Source: Pseudonocardia sp. TRM90224 (lineage in GTDB: Bacteria > Actinomycetota > Actinomycetes > Mycobacteriales > Pseudonocardiaceae). From it: DNA of 64,000 bases. Below, piece after piece: positions 44,699 through 52,863 of the stretch (position 1 is the stretch's first letter; every line of letters starts with the position of its first letter). A model generated the notes under the pieces. It did no database searches. It was not told the DNA's origin and saw only the letters and a list, made by a program, of their open reading frames with translations. A program made the position numbers and the translations under genes. Where the stretch lies: NCBI RefSeq assembly GCF_021245725.1, contig NZ_JAJGSX010000001.1, positions 186,001-250,000 on the forward strand. The letters are read 5' to 3'.

Positions 44699-45631
44699 TC
44701 ATCGCCATTCTTCCCCAGAGGCCACGGCGTCCCACATGGCGGCGGTGGCGCGGGCCACGGTCACCGGTGCCTCGATCTGCGCGATGTGCCCGACGCCCTC
44801 CAGCATCAGCAGCTTCGCGCGCAGCGTCGAGGCGGTCCGGGCGGCCAGCCGGGGCGCGACGAGCCGGTCGCGATCGCCCCAGACGACGAGCGTCGGCGCC
44901 TGCACGCGCCGGGCGACCGACCACAGCGACTGCCCCAGCACCCAGCTGGCCAGCATCGCCTTCCCCGTGCGCTCGACGGCCTCGATGCCCCATTCGAGCG
45001 AGCGGCGCTCGGCGACCTCGGCCTCCATCTCGGCGATGCGGTGCTCGACGGCCACGCTCGGGTCGCCGAAGCAGTGCGCGACCAGCTGCTCGACCCGTTG
45101 CCGAGGGGTCAACGCCGCCAGCTCGGCGCGGGCCCGCGCGCCGATGCCGGGCACGGCGGCCAGCAGGAACCGCGGGTCGGAGATCCGCCGCGGGTCGGGC
45201 CTGCGGTCCGGCATAGCCGGCGAGACCAGCGTCAACGTGCGCACGAGCTCGGGACGCCTGGCCGCCACGACGATCGCGATGGCGCCGCCGAACGAGTTGC
45301 CGATCAGGTGCACCGGACGGCCGTGCCCGGCGAGGAAGCAGAGCAGCGCGTCGGCGTGCGCGGCCGGCGAGTAGTCCCTCGACACGAGCGGCCTGGAGAG
45401 CCCGAAGCCGGGCAGGTCGACGGCCGTGCCTGCGGCGCGCGAGCCGAGCTGCGCCGCGAGGTCCGTCCAGTTGGTGGCCGAACCGGAAAGTCCGTGCACG
45501 TAGACGGCGGGTGTGCCGTCGGGGCCCGGGGTCTCCCGGACGTGCAGCGTCACGCCACCCGACGTGATCTCGCGCCCCGGCCACGGCCGCTGGTGCACGT
45601 CGAGAGCCGGCAGGCTGTCGGGCTCGGCCAT
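44699..45631 (-). CDS. Alpha/beta hydrolase
   Basis: A 310-residue alpha/beta hydrolase. The oxyanion segment is VYVHGLSGSATNW, the nucleophile is S113 in IGNSFGGAIA, the likely acid is in VVWGDRDRLV and the His is in GVGHIAQIEAP. The substrate is unknown; the SMGG-like elbow and cap resemble epoxide hydrolases and lactonases without clear assignment. ATG 45631 (MAEPDSLPALDV) is chosen; a start about 20 residues earlier is possible. Its divergent promoter region carries a GTTACC-N3-GGTAAC operator identical in plan to that of the TetR regulator at 55.6 kb. Confidence 0.85.
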   Translation of the reverse strand: MAEPDSLPALDVHQRPWPGREITSGGVTLHVRETPGPDGTPAVYVHGLSGSATNWTDLAAQLGSRAAGTAVDLPGFGLSRPLVSRDYSPAAHADALLCFLAGHGRPVHLIGNSFGGAIAIVVAARRPELVRTLTLVSPAMPDRRPDPRRISDPRFLLAAVPGIGARARAELAALTPRQRVEQLVAHCFGDPSVAVEHRIAEMEAEVAERRSLEWGIEAVERTGKAMLASWVLGQSLWSVARRVQAPTLVVWGDRDRLVAPRLAARTASTLRAKLLMLEGVGHIAQIEAPVTVARATAAMWDAVASGEEWR

Positions 45632-45760
45632 GGGCACCGGTGAGGTGACGGCAGTGCGAACGGAAGACGTCGTAGCGGAAGACACCGAGCGAGCATGACC
45701 CGACGCGCTCCGCCTCCGCCACTCTCCGGCACGCGCAAGTTGTCGATACTGGCCGTACTT

Positions 45761-45775
45761 GTTACCTTGGGTAAC
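45761..45775. promoter_or_regulatory. GTTACC-N3-GGTAAC operator
   Basis: A perfect 6-bp inverted repeat, GTTACC-TTG-GGTAAC, in the 198-bp spacer between the divergent hydrolase (start 45631) and the Abi-alpha gene (start 45830). The same pattern is at 55585-55599 in front of a TetR gene, which is the probable regulator of both. Confidence 0.6.
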
Positions 45776-45829
45776 ACCTAATGGTCGTGGTAGCTTGCCC
45801 TGCCGCTCACAGTTGCGAGGAGGCGAGGG

Positions 45830-46717
45830 GTGACCGACGAGACCACCCCGCCCGAGCGCGACGACAGCATCGAGGCGTTCGTCGCCAAGGCGAGCCTCTT
45901 CGCCCGCTGGGCCACCAAGACCGGCGCCGAGATCGCCCGCAAGCTGCCCGGCGCCGACGCCGTCGGGGCCGAGCTGCAGCAGCTGGAACGGACGGTGCTG
46001 AGCGAGCTGCGCCGCAAGCTCGACAACGTCGACCCGCTCGCCGACGGGCGCCAGCCCGCCCCGGAACCCGTCGAGAACCCGGCGCGCGCGGCGAACCCGC
46101 CACCGCCGCCGAAGCAGACCGAGCCGCTGCGCGTCGCCATGGCCGAGCTGCTGGTGCGCTCGATCGAGCAGACCAAGCAGCGGGCCCGCGAGTACCTCTA
46201 CCTCACGGTTCTGCGTCAGCTGCTGCCCGACGAGGCCCGGATCCTCGCCGCGCTGGCCGACGGCAGCACGTACCCGCTGGTGCACGTCGACCTCCGGACC
46301 GGCGTCACCGCATCGCGACGGCTGCTCGCCAACGCCTCGACGGTCGGACGTGCCGCGGGCGTGGCCGTGCCGGCCTCGGTGCCGCACTACCTCACCCGGC
46401 TCCTGCACCTCGAGCTCGTCGAGGTCGGCGATAACGACCTCACGCTGTCGGTGCAGTACGACATCTGCCTCACCGACGAGAAGGTGCGCGAAGCCGAGAA
46501 GACCGCTCGCGCGACGGGCCGGGCCAAGATCGTCCGGCAGACGGTCCGGATCTCGCCGTTCGGGCGCGAGCTGTGGGACGCGAGCCATCCGCACGTCGAG
46601 GAGTCGTGGGCCGAACCGGCGCCCGCCTCGACGAACGGCACCCCGCCGCCCGAGCCGCCCTTCACCGATCCACCCATCGACGTCACGGCCCGACCGGGTG
46701 AAACGGACAGCCAGTAG
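45830..46717 (+). CDS. Abi-alpha (DUF4393) family protein
   Basis: A 295-residue soluble protein. Residues about 105-260 match the look of the Abi_alpha/DUF4393 family: LRVAMAELLVRSIEQTKQRAREYLYLTVLRQLLPDEARILAALADG, followed by a mixed domain with VRISPFGRELWDA. An amphipathic helical N-terminus (FVAKASLFARWATKTGAEIA) and a Pro-rich linker precede it. The family name comes from a link to abortive infection, but a defence role is not shown for most members. GTG 45830 has GAGGAGGCGAGGGG upstream. A small lipoprotein gene follows 10 nt downstream. Confidence 0.75.
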   Translation: MTDETTPPERDDSIEAFVAKASLFARWATKTGAEIARKLPGADAVGAELQQLERTVLSELRRKLDNVDPLADGRQPAPEPVENPARAANPPPPPKQTEPLRVAMAELLVRSIEQTKQRAREYLYLTVLRQLLPDEARILAALADGSTYPLVHVDLRTGVTASRRLLANASTVGRAAGVAVPASVPHYLTRLLHLELVEVGDNDLTLSVQYDICLTDEKVREAEKTARATGRAKIVRQTVRISPFGRELWDASHPHVEESWAEPAPASTNGTPPPEPPFTDPPIDVTARPGETDSQ

Positions 46718-46727
46718 TCTCGACGTC

Positions 46728-47042
46728 GTGCCCCGTCGCGTCGCAATTGTCCTTTCTGCCCTCGTACTCGCCTTCGGCGCCGTCGCCTGCGCATCCGGGG
46801 GCTCGAACACCTCCTGCGGCGTCGATGGCTGCACCATCACCTTCCCGCGCAGCGGCGAGGCCTCCGTCTCGGTGCTCGGGGTCGAGGCCAAGCTCGTCGG
46901 CGTCTCGAACAGCACCGCGGAGCTGCTCGTCGCGGGCCAGCGCGTCACCGTCCCCGTGGGCAGCGAGACCGAGGCCGGCGGCTTCACCGTCGGCGTCGAG
47001 CGGGTCACCGACACCGAGGTCGTCGTGCGCGTGCGCCCCTAG
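46728..47042 (+). CDS. Small secreted lipoprotein
   Basis: A 104-residue protein with a signal peptide ending in a lipobox-like VLAFGAVACAS (Cys about residue 21). The mature part has two more cysteines close together (TSCGVDGCTITF) and a beta-rich remainder. No family recognised. GTG 46728 starts 10 nt after the Abi-alpha stop, so the two are probably co-transcribed and may act together at the membrane. Ends just before composite element B. Confidence 0.7.
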   Translation: MPRRVAIVLSALVLAFGAVACASGGSNTSCGVDGCTITFPRSGEASVSVLGVEAKLVGVSNSTAELLVAGQRVTVPVGSETEAGGFTVGVERVTDTEVVVRVRP

Positions 47043-47058
47043 GGTGCCGCCCACGGAC

Positions 47059-47555
47059 GTCAGGAAAGCCACTTCCATGCAATGACGTTGCATGAAAGTG
47101 GCTGTCAGGTGAATCGCCGCAGCCACCGCGGTGGACCGGCACCCCGGGATCCAGGCACTGGCTGATCGGGAGTGCGCTGAGGGCTGTCGCGGCAGCCCTG
47201 AGCACACTCAACTCACGATCCCGCCCACTCTGCGACAGCAGGGATGTGCGCGAACGGCACTTTCAGGCCAACCTATCGTTCGAAAGTGCCGTTCGCGCAG
47301 CTCACCCCCGGGCTGGGGAGGGCAGGAAAGTGGCTTTCCTGACAGCCCGTGCCGGCCCGTCGCACGCGAGATAGGTGCGTGACGCACACGTTGCCGGGAA
47401 AGCCACGTTCCCGGCCCTACGCGCCGGGAAAGTGGCTTTCCAGGCACCCCTCGCCCGACCTAGCCGCGGCCGTTCCGCGAGCCGCGCCCCCACGGATTCT
47501 CATCCCTCGTAGCGGCCCAGAGGGCCATGGCGGACTTTCCTGACCTTCCGCGCGC
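47059..47555. repeat. Composite intergenic element B (paired with 42921-43402)
   Basis: The 537-bp spacer between the lipoprotein and DUF445 genes has no gene. It repeats the modules of the 43-kb spacer: the hairpin with AGCCACTT-CATGCAA arms bounded by GTCAGG; the GCAGCCACCGCGGTGGACCG stretch; a hairpin with arms GCGCGAACGGCACTTTC and its complement (47250-47297); GGGGAGGGCAGGAAAG; and GATTCTCATCCCTCGT...GGACTTTCCTGACCTTCC at its end. It also holds a full AAAGCCACTTT-type palindrome (47394-47442) nearly identical to the 8.3-kb copy. Confidence 0.88.
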
Positions 47556-47579
47556 GTCGCCGGCGCCAACGCGCCACGG

Positions 47580-48815
47580 TCAGTGCGTCAGGCTCTCCAC
47601 CAGCAGCAGCTGCAGCTCCCCGACCAGGAACCCGAGCGTCGCGCCCACCGCGATCAGGATCCACTCGTCCTGCTCGAACGCGGGCCGCAGCAGCTCCTCG
47701 AACTCCTCGGTCGTGAGCTCCTGCATCTTCGTCACCAAGGTGTTGCGGATGTCCATCGCGTCCTCGGCGTAGTCCTCGACGTAGAGCATCGTCTCGGGCA
47801 GCGCCTCCATCACCTGTGTGCTGACCGCGCGCTTCATCTCCTGGTAGCGCGTGCTGCCGACGGCGAAGACGACGATGGGGCGCACGATGCCGGTCTGCGC
47901 GTCCAGGACGCTCTGGACCTCTTTCTGGACCATCGCGTAGAGCTTGTCGGACGTCGGCCCGCGCAGGACGGCCTGGATGATGTTGTGTGGCGTGATGATC
48001 TCCTTGGCGATCAGCGCGCCGTACGCCGCGGCCACCTCGCGGCGCCGCTTGAGGAACAGGCCCTGCCACTCGAAGAACCCGAGGTACCGCTTCGGCTGCT
48101 TCGGATTGAAGATCATCTTGAGCGCGAGCCAGTCGGTGAACCAGCCCGTGACCAGCCCGAACAGCGGCATGATCAGCGGCGAGCGGAACACCGCCCACGC
48201 CACGGCCTGGATCACGCCGATCGCGGCGCCGAAGTAGATGCCGGAGCGCCGGATGAAGGCGAACTCCTCGTCGCCGGCCTCCCGGAAGATCCGGTTGAGC
48301 AGCGCCTTGTCGCGCACCAGGTTGGTGACGATCATGTCTTTGAGGTCGAAGACGCTGTCGATGTCGTCCTTGACCGCCGCCATGATGTTCTGGACGATCT
48401 TCGGCGCCTGCCGCTGCACCCGCGCGATCACCAGCGACCGCACCGTCTCGGGCATCGACTCCCAGAGCCCCGGCTGGAACTGCGTCGCGACGTGCCGCGT
48501 GATGTCCTCGATGTTGTCCAGCAGCGGCTTCTCGATCTCCTTGGCGACGCGGTCCGCGTCGAGCCGCCCGAAGATCTCCGAAGGGCTGATGAGCTTGGTG
48601 GTCATCGTGTCGCACGCGATGCTCGCCATCCGCGCCGCGCGCCGCGGCACGATCCCCTGCCAGCCGAGGAACGGCGGCTTGCCGACGAACTCGAGCGGCT
48701 TGAACATCATCTCGATCGCCAGGATCTTGGTGACGTAGCCGATCAGCGCAGCCAGCAGCGGCATCGACGCGTAGACGTACCAGTACTCACCGACGTTGCG
48801 CAGGATCTCCTCCAT
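47580..48815 (-). CDS. DUF445 family membrane protein
   Basis: A 411-residue protein of the DUF445 family. A membrane segment lies near the N-terminus (YVYASMPLLAALIGYVTKILAIEMMFKPLEF, the family hallmark), another at about residues 195-235 (YFGAAIGVIQAVAWAVF and LIMPLFGLVTGWFTDWLALKMIFNPKQP, a repeat of the first motif), and a last one at the C-terminus (WILIAVGATLGFLVGELQLLLV). The function is unknown. ATG 48815 gives MEEILRNVGEYWYVYA and has GAGGGGGCG upstream; longer frames upstream are not convincing. Confidence 0.88.
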   Translation of the reverse strand: MEEILRNVGEYWYVYASMPLLAALIGYVTKILAIEMMFKPLEFVGKPPFLGWQGIVPRRAARMASIACDTMTTKLISPSEIFGRLDADRVAKEIEKPLLDNIEDITRHVATQFQPGLWESMPETVRSLVIARVQRQAPKIVQNIMAAVKDDIDSVFDLKDMIVTNLVRDKALLNRIFREAGDEEFAFIRRSGIYFGAAIGVIQAVAWAVFRSPLIMPLFGLVTGWFTDWLALKMIFNPKQPKRYLGFFEWQGLFLKRRREVAAAYGALIAKEIITPHNIIQAVLRGPTSDKLYAMVQKEVQSVLDAQTGIVRPIVVFAVGSTRYQEMKRAVSTQVMEALPETMLYVEDYAEDAMDIRNTLVTKMQELTTEEFEELLRPAFEQDEWILIAVGATLGFLVGELQLLLVESLTH

Positions 48816-48924
48816 GGCGCCCCCTCGCGTCGGTGGTCGCGTTGATCCTAATCGCTGGACAAACCGGCTGACATGCCGAAATACCCCCCGCTGGTAACTT
48901 GGCGGACAGGAGGCGTCACCCAGC

Positions 48925-49830
48925 ATGAACACCCCGGCCCGGCTCTCGGCGTTCGCGGCGGCGCTCGCGCTCGTCTTCGGCGGAGCGTGGGGGCTCGGCG
49001 TGATCGTCGGCACGCCCCCTCCCCCGCCGCCACCCGCGGTCGCCACGCACGGCGGCCATGGAGAAGCGGCGCCGCAACAGGCGGGGCACTCACACGGATC
49101 GGCCGAGGTGCCCTCGGAAGGGCTGGTCGCGACGGCCGCCGGCTACACGCTCGTCGCGCAGACCGCCGCCTTGCAAGCCGGGACGCCCGGCGAGCTGGCG
49201 TTCACGATCACCGGCTCCGACGGCCGTCCGGTCATGGCGTTCGACGTCGTGAGCGAGGAGGCGATGCACGTCGCGGTCGTCCGCCGCGACGGCGTCGCGT
49301 TCCAGCACCTGCACCCGAAGATCACGGCTGACGGCTCGTGGCGAATCCCTATGACGCTCCCGGCGGCCGGCGTCTACCGCCTCTACGCCGACTTCCTGCC
49401 CACCGGCGGGCCCGCGCTCGTGCTCGGCACCGACCTCTTCGTCCCCGGCGAGTTCGGGCCGGTGGCGCCGCCGGAGTCCCGGGTCGCGCAGGTCGCCGGC
49501 TACCAGGTGCGGCTCGACGGCGACCTCGTGCCGGGCGCGCCGTCGCAGGTCTTCGCGACCGTCAGCCGCAACGGCGCCGCGGTGACCGACCTCGAACCCG
49601 ACCTCGGCGCCTTCGGCCACCTCGTGGTGCTGCGCCGGAGCGACCTGGCCTACCTGCACGTCCATGCCGGCGACGGGTCGCCGCCCGCGCCGCAGGCCCG
49701 CTCCGGCCCCGGCATCCCGTTCACCGTGGAGGTCCCGACCGCGGGCTCGTACCGGCTCTTCCTCGACTTCCGCCATGCCGGTGCCGTGCAGGTCGTCGAC
49801 TTCACCGTCACCACGAGGGCGGCGTCATGA
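48925..49830 (+). CDS. Secreted His-rich protein linked to copper export
   Basis: A 301-residue exported protein with an N-terminal signal/anchor (LSAFAAALALVFGGAWGLGVIVG), a Pro run and a His-rich patch (ATHGGHGEAAPQQAGHSHGS) suited to metal binding. The rest is predicted beta-rich with two similar halves (FQHLHPKITADGSWR... and AYLHVHAGDGSPP...). His pairs in both halves are candidate ligands. Its stop overlaps the copA start by 4 nt, so it is very likely a periplasm-side copper-binding partner; this is inferred from context. ATG 48925 has GGAGG upstream. Confidence 0.75.
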   Translation: MNTPARLSAFAAALALVFGGAWGLGVIVGTPPPPPPPAVATHGGHGEAAPQQAGHSHGSAEVPSEGLVATAAGYTLVAQTAALQAGTPGELAFTITGSDGRPVMAFDVVSEEAMHVAVVRRDGVAFQHLHPKITADGSWRIPMTLPAAGVYRLYADFLPTGGPALVLGTDLFVPGEFGPVAPPESRVAQVAGYQVRLDGDLVPGAPSQVFATVSRNGAAVTDLEPDLGAFGHLVVLRRSDLAYLHVHAGDGSPPAPQARSGPGIPFTVEVPTAGSYRLFLDFRHAGAVQVVDFTVTTRAAS

Positions 49831-52100
49831 GCGAGCTCGTCACCGCGGCGCCGACCACGCAGCTGGAGCTGACGATCGGCGGCATGACGTGCGCGTCGTG
49901 CGCCAACCGCGTCCAGCGCAAGCTCAACAAGCTCGAGGGCGTCACGGCCACGGTCAACTACGCCACGGAGAAGGCGCACGTCACGTTCCCCGCCGAGCTG
50001 GACCCGTCCGCGCTCGTCGAGCAGGTCGAGTCGGCCGGCTACACGGCCGCGCTGCCGGCGCCGCCCTCCGAGGAACCGGCGCAGGCCCCCGACCCCGCGC
50101 AGTCGCTGCGCGAGCGGCTGGCCGGCTCGGCGGTCCTGGCCCTGCCGGTCGTGGCCGTCTCGATGATCCCGGCCCTGCAGTTCACGTACTGGCAGTGGAC
50201 GATGCTGGCGCTCGCGGCGCCCGTCGTCTTCTGGGGCGCGTGGCCGTTCCACCGCGCGACGCTCACCAACCTCCGCCACGGCGCGGCCACGATGGACACG
50301 CTCGTCTCGGTCGGGACGCTCGCGGCGTTCGGTTGGTCGGTCTACGCGCTGCTCTTCGGCACGGCGGGGCTGCCCGGCATGGTGCACCCGTTCTCGTTCA
50401 CGGTCGCGCCGGGCGACGCGTCCGGCTCGATCTACCTCGAGGTCGCCGCGGGCGTCACCGTCTTCGTGCTGGCCGGGCGGTACCTGGAGGCGCAGTCGAA
50501 GCGCAAGGCCGGGGCCGCGCTGCGGGCGTTGCTGGACGTCGGCGCCAAGGAGGCGACGGTCCTGCGCGAGGAGGGCGAGACCAGGGTGCCGGTCGCGCAG
50601 CTCGCGGTCGGCGACCGCTTCCTGGTGCGGCCTGGCGAGACGATCGCGGCCGACGGGGTCGTCGAGGACGGCGCCTCGGCCGTCGACGTCTCGATGCTGA
50701 CGGGTGAGTCGGTGCCCGTCGAGGTCGAGCCGGGCGATGCGGTGGTCGGCGGTTGCACCAACGTCGGCGGGCGGCTGGTCGTCCGGGCCGGGCGGGTCGG
50801 CGCCGACACGCAGCTGGCCAGGATGGCACGGCTGGTCGAGGAGGCGCAGAACGGCAAGGCGGAGGTGCAGCGGCTGGCCGACCGCGTCGCCGGGGTGTTC
50901 GTGCCCGTCGTGATCGGGCTGTCGGTGGCCACGCTCGGCTTCTGGCTCGGTGCGGGCGGCGGCGCGGCGGCCTTCCCCGCCGCGGTGGCCGTCCTGATCA
51001 TCGCCTGCCCGTGCGCCCTCGGTCTCGCGACGCCGACGGCGCTGCTGGTCGGCACCGGCCGCGGAGCGCAGCTCGGGGTGCTGATCAGAGGCCCGGAGGT
51101 GCTGGAGTCGACCCGCAAGGTCGACACGATCGTGCTGGACAAGACGGGCACGGTCACCACCGGCCGGATGACCGTCCACGGCGTGCATGCGGCCGACGGC
51201 GAGTCCGGCGACGACGCCCTCCGCTACGCGGGCGCGGTCGAGGCGGCCTCCGAGCACCCGATCGGCGCCGCCGTCGTCGCCGCGGCGGAGGTCTGCTTCG
51301 GGCGGCTGCCCGGTGTCGCCGATTTCGACAGCACGCCTGGTCTCGGGGTGCGCGGGATCGTCTCCGAGGTCGACGGCGACACGGTGCTCGCCCACGCCGT
51401 GCTCGTCGGGCGCACGGCGCTGCTCGACGAGCACGGCATCGACCTGCCGCCGGATCTGAAGGAGATCCACGGTGAGGCGGAGGCGGCCGGCCGCACCCCG
51501 GTCGTCGTGGCGTGGGACGGCATCGCCCGCGCCGTCATCGTCGTGGGCGACTCGGTGAAGCCCGGCAGCGCCGAAGCCGTGCGCAGCCTGCGCGAACTCG
51601 GCCTCACCCCGATGCTGCTGACCGGCGACAACCCGGCGGCAGCGGCCGCCGTCGCCGCCGAGGTCGGGATCGACGCCGACGCCGTCATCGCGCGGATGAC
51701 GCCCGAGGAGAAGGTGGCGGCGATCCGGCGGCTCCAGGCGGTCGGCAAGGTCGTCGCGATGGTGGGTGACGGCGTGAACGACGCCGCCGCGCTAGCCACG
51801 GCCGACCTCGGGCTCGCGATCGGGACCGGCACCGACGTCGCGATCGAAGCGGGCGACCTGACCCTCGTGCGTGGCGACCTCATGGCCGCCGTCGACGCGA
51901 TCCGGCTCTCCCGGCGCACCCTCGCGGTGATCAAGGGGAACCTGTTCTGGGCGTTCGCGTACAACGTCGCGGCGATCCCGCTCGCGGCGGCGGGACTGCT
52001 GAACCCGATGATCGCGGGCGCCGCCATGGCGCTGAGCTCGGTGTTCGTCGTGACGAACAGCCTTCGGCTGCGCAGCTTCCGCGGTGCAACCACCCGATAG
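49827..52100 (+). CDS. copA: Copper-exporting P-type ATPase
   Basis: A 757-residue P1B-type ATPase. One N-terminal heavy-metal domain has GMTCASCANRV (C-x2-C at about residues 24-27). Eight predicted membrane segments follow; the transport motif CPC lies in AVLIIACPCALGLATPTALLVGTG. Cytoplasmic signatures are LTGESVPVE (actuator), DKTGTVTTG (phosphorylated Asp), EHPIGAAVV (SE/HP nucleotide motif) and VGDGVNDAAAL. The CPC plus MTCASC pattern indicates Cu(I) export. ATG 49827 overlaps the upstream gene (ATGA). Confidence 0.95.
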   Translation: MSELVTAAPTTQLELTIGGMTCASCANRVQRKLNKLEGVTATVNYATEKAHVTFPAELDPSALVEQVESAGYTAALPAPPSEEPAQAPDPAQSLRERLAGSAVLALPVVAVSMIPALQFTYWQWTMLALAAPVVFWGAWPFHRATLTNLRHGAATMDTLVSVGTLAAFGWSVYALLFGTAGLPGMVHPFSFTVAPGDASGSIYLEVAAGVTVFVLAGRYLEAQSKRKAGAALRALLDVGAKEATVLREEGETRVPVAQLAVGDRFLVRPGETIAADGVVEDGASAVDVSMLTGESVPVEVEPGDAVVGGCTNVGGRLVVRAGRVGADTQLARMARLVEEAQNGKAEVQRLADRVAGVFVPVVIGLSVATLGFWLGAGGGAAAFPAAVAVLIIACPCALGLATPTALLVGTGRGAQLGVLIRGPEVLESTRKVDTIVLDKTGTVTTGRMTVHGVHAADGESGDDALRYAGAVEAASEHPIGAAVVAAAEVCFGRLPGVADFDSTPGLGVRGIVSEVDGDTVLAHAVLVGRTALLDEHGIDLPPDLKEIHGEAEAAGRTPVVVAWDGIARAVIVVGDSVKPGSAEAVRSLRELGLTPMLLTGDNPAAAAAVAAEVGIDADAVIARMTPEEKVAAIRRLQAVGKVVAMVGDGVNDAAALATADLGLAIGTGTDVAIEAGDLTLVRGDLMAAVDAIRLSRRTLAVIKGNLFWAFAYNVAAIPLAAAGLLNPMIAGAAMALSSVFVVTNSLRLRSFRGATTR

Positions 52101-52103
52101 AGC

Positions 52104-52115
52104 TACCGACCGGTA
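52104..52115. promoter_or_regulatory. TACCG-AC-CGGTA operator before the TetR gene
   Basis: A 12-bp inverted repeat in the 26-bp gap between copA and the TetR gene, flanked by GATAG and CTATC. It is probably the autoregulatory site of the downstream TetR protein. It could also serve as part of a promoter independent of copA. Confidence 0.45.
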
Positions 52116-52126
52116 AGCTATCTGAC

Positions 52127-52747
52127 ATGAGCGAGGTGACAGCGGCACACCGCGGGACCAGGTTGTCCCGTGGCGCTCGGAGGGCACAGCTGCTGCTTGC
52201 CGCGCGGGACGTCTTCGCCGCGCAGGGGTATCACGCGGCCGCCATGGACGACATCGCCGAGCGGGCCGGTGTCAGCAAGCCCGTGCTCTACCAGCACTTC
52301 CCGGGCAAGCTGGAGCTCTACCGCGCGCTGCTGACCACCTACGCCGACGAGCTCGTCGAGCGGGTGCGCGGCGCCATCGCGGCGACGACCGACAACCAGG
52401 AACGCGTCCACGCGGTCTTCTCGGCGTACTTCGACTTCGTCGCCGGAGAGGGCCAGTCCTACCGGCTGATCTTCGAGTCCGACCTGCGCCGCGAGCCGGA
52501 AGCCGCGGCCGTCGTCGACGGCGCGAGCGCCCGCTCCGTCGACGCGATCGCGGCGGCCGTCACCGCCGACGCCGGCCTCGACGAGTCCCGGGCCCGGCTG
52601 CTCGCGGTCGGGCTGGTCGGGCTGAGCCAGTTCGCCGCGCAGTACTGGCTCGACGCCGCCCAGAACGTGCCGCGCGACGAGGCCGTCGCGCTCATGTCGA
52701 GCCTGGCGTGGCGAGGCCTGGCCGGCTTCCCGCTCGTCCACGACTGA
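52127..52747 (+). CDS. TetR-family regulator
   Basis: A 206-residue TetR-type regulator. The N-terminal DNA-binding domain (about residues 18-65) reads RRAQLLLAARDVFAAQGYHAAAMDDIAERAGVSKPVLYQHFPGKLELY. The helical C-terminal domain binds an unknown ligand. Gene order (rhlE neighbourhood) suggests it corresponds to Rv3208 in M. tuberculosis. Its position after copA may be a coincidence; copper regulators are usually CsoR or CueR. Confidence 0.87.
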   Translation: MSEVTAAHRGTRLSRGARRAQLLLAARDVFAAQGYHAAAMDDIAERAGVSKPVLYQHFPGKLELYRALLTTYADELVERVRGAIAATTDNQERVHAVFSAYFDFVAGEGQSYRLIFESDLRREPEAAAVVDGASARSVDAIAAAVTADAGLDESRARLLAVGLVGLSQFAAQYWLDAAQNVPRDEAVALMSSLAWRGLAGFPLVHD

Positions 52748-52769
52748 AGCTCGCCGCCCCCGCCGGGGT

Positions 52770-52845
52770 GTGTGCGTTCCGCACACGAGGGCAGGAAAGC
52801 CACTTTCCGGCCCTCACAGGGCAGGAGAGTGGCTTTCCTGCCCTC
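52770..52845. repeat. Hairpin plus AAAGCCACTTT palindrome after the TetR gene
   Basis: A short hairpin (GTGTGCG-TTC-CGCACAC, 52770-52786) is followed by the palindrome with arms GAGGGCAGGAAAGCCACTTT and AGAGTGGCTTTCCTGCCCTC (52787-52845). The copy is almost identical to 35750-35808. It lies between convergent genes and probably terminates both transcripts. Confidence 0.88.
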
Positions 52846-52863
52846 CCCAACGCCCCAACGCCC

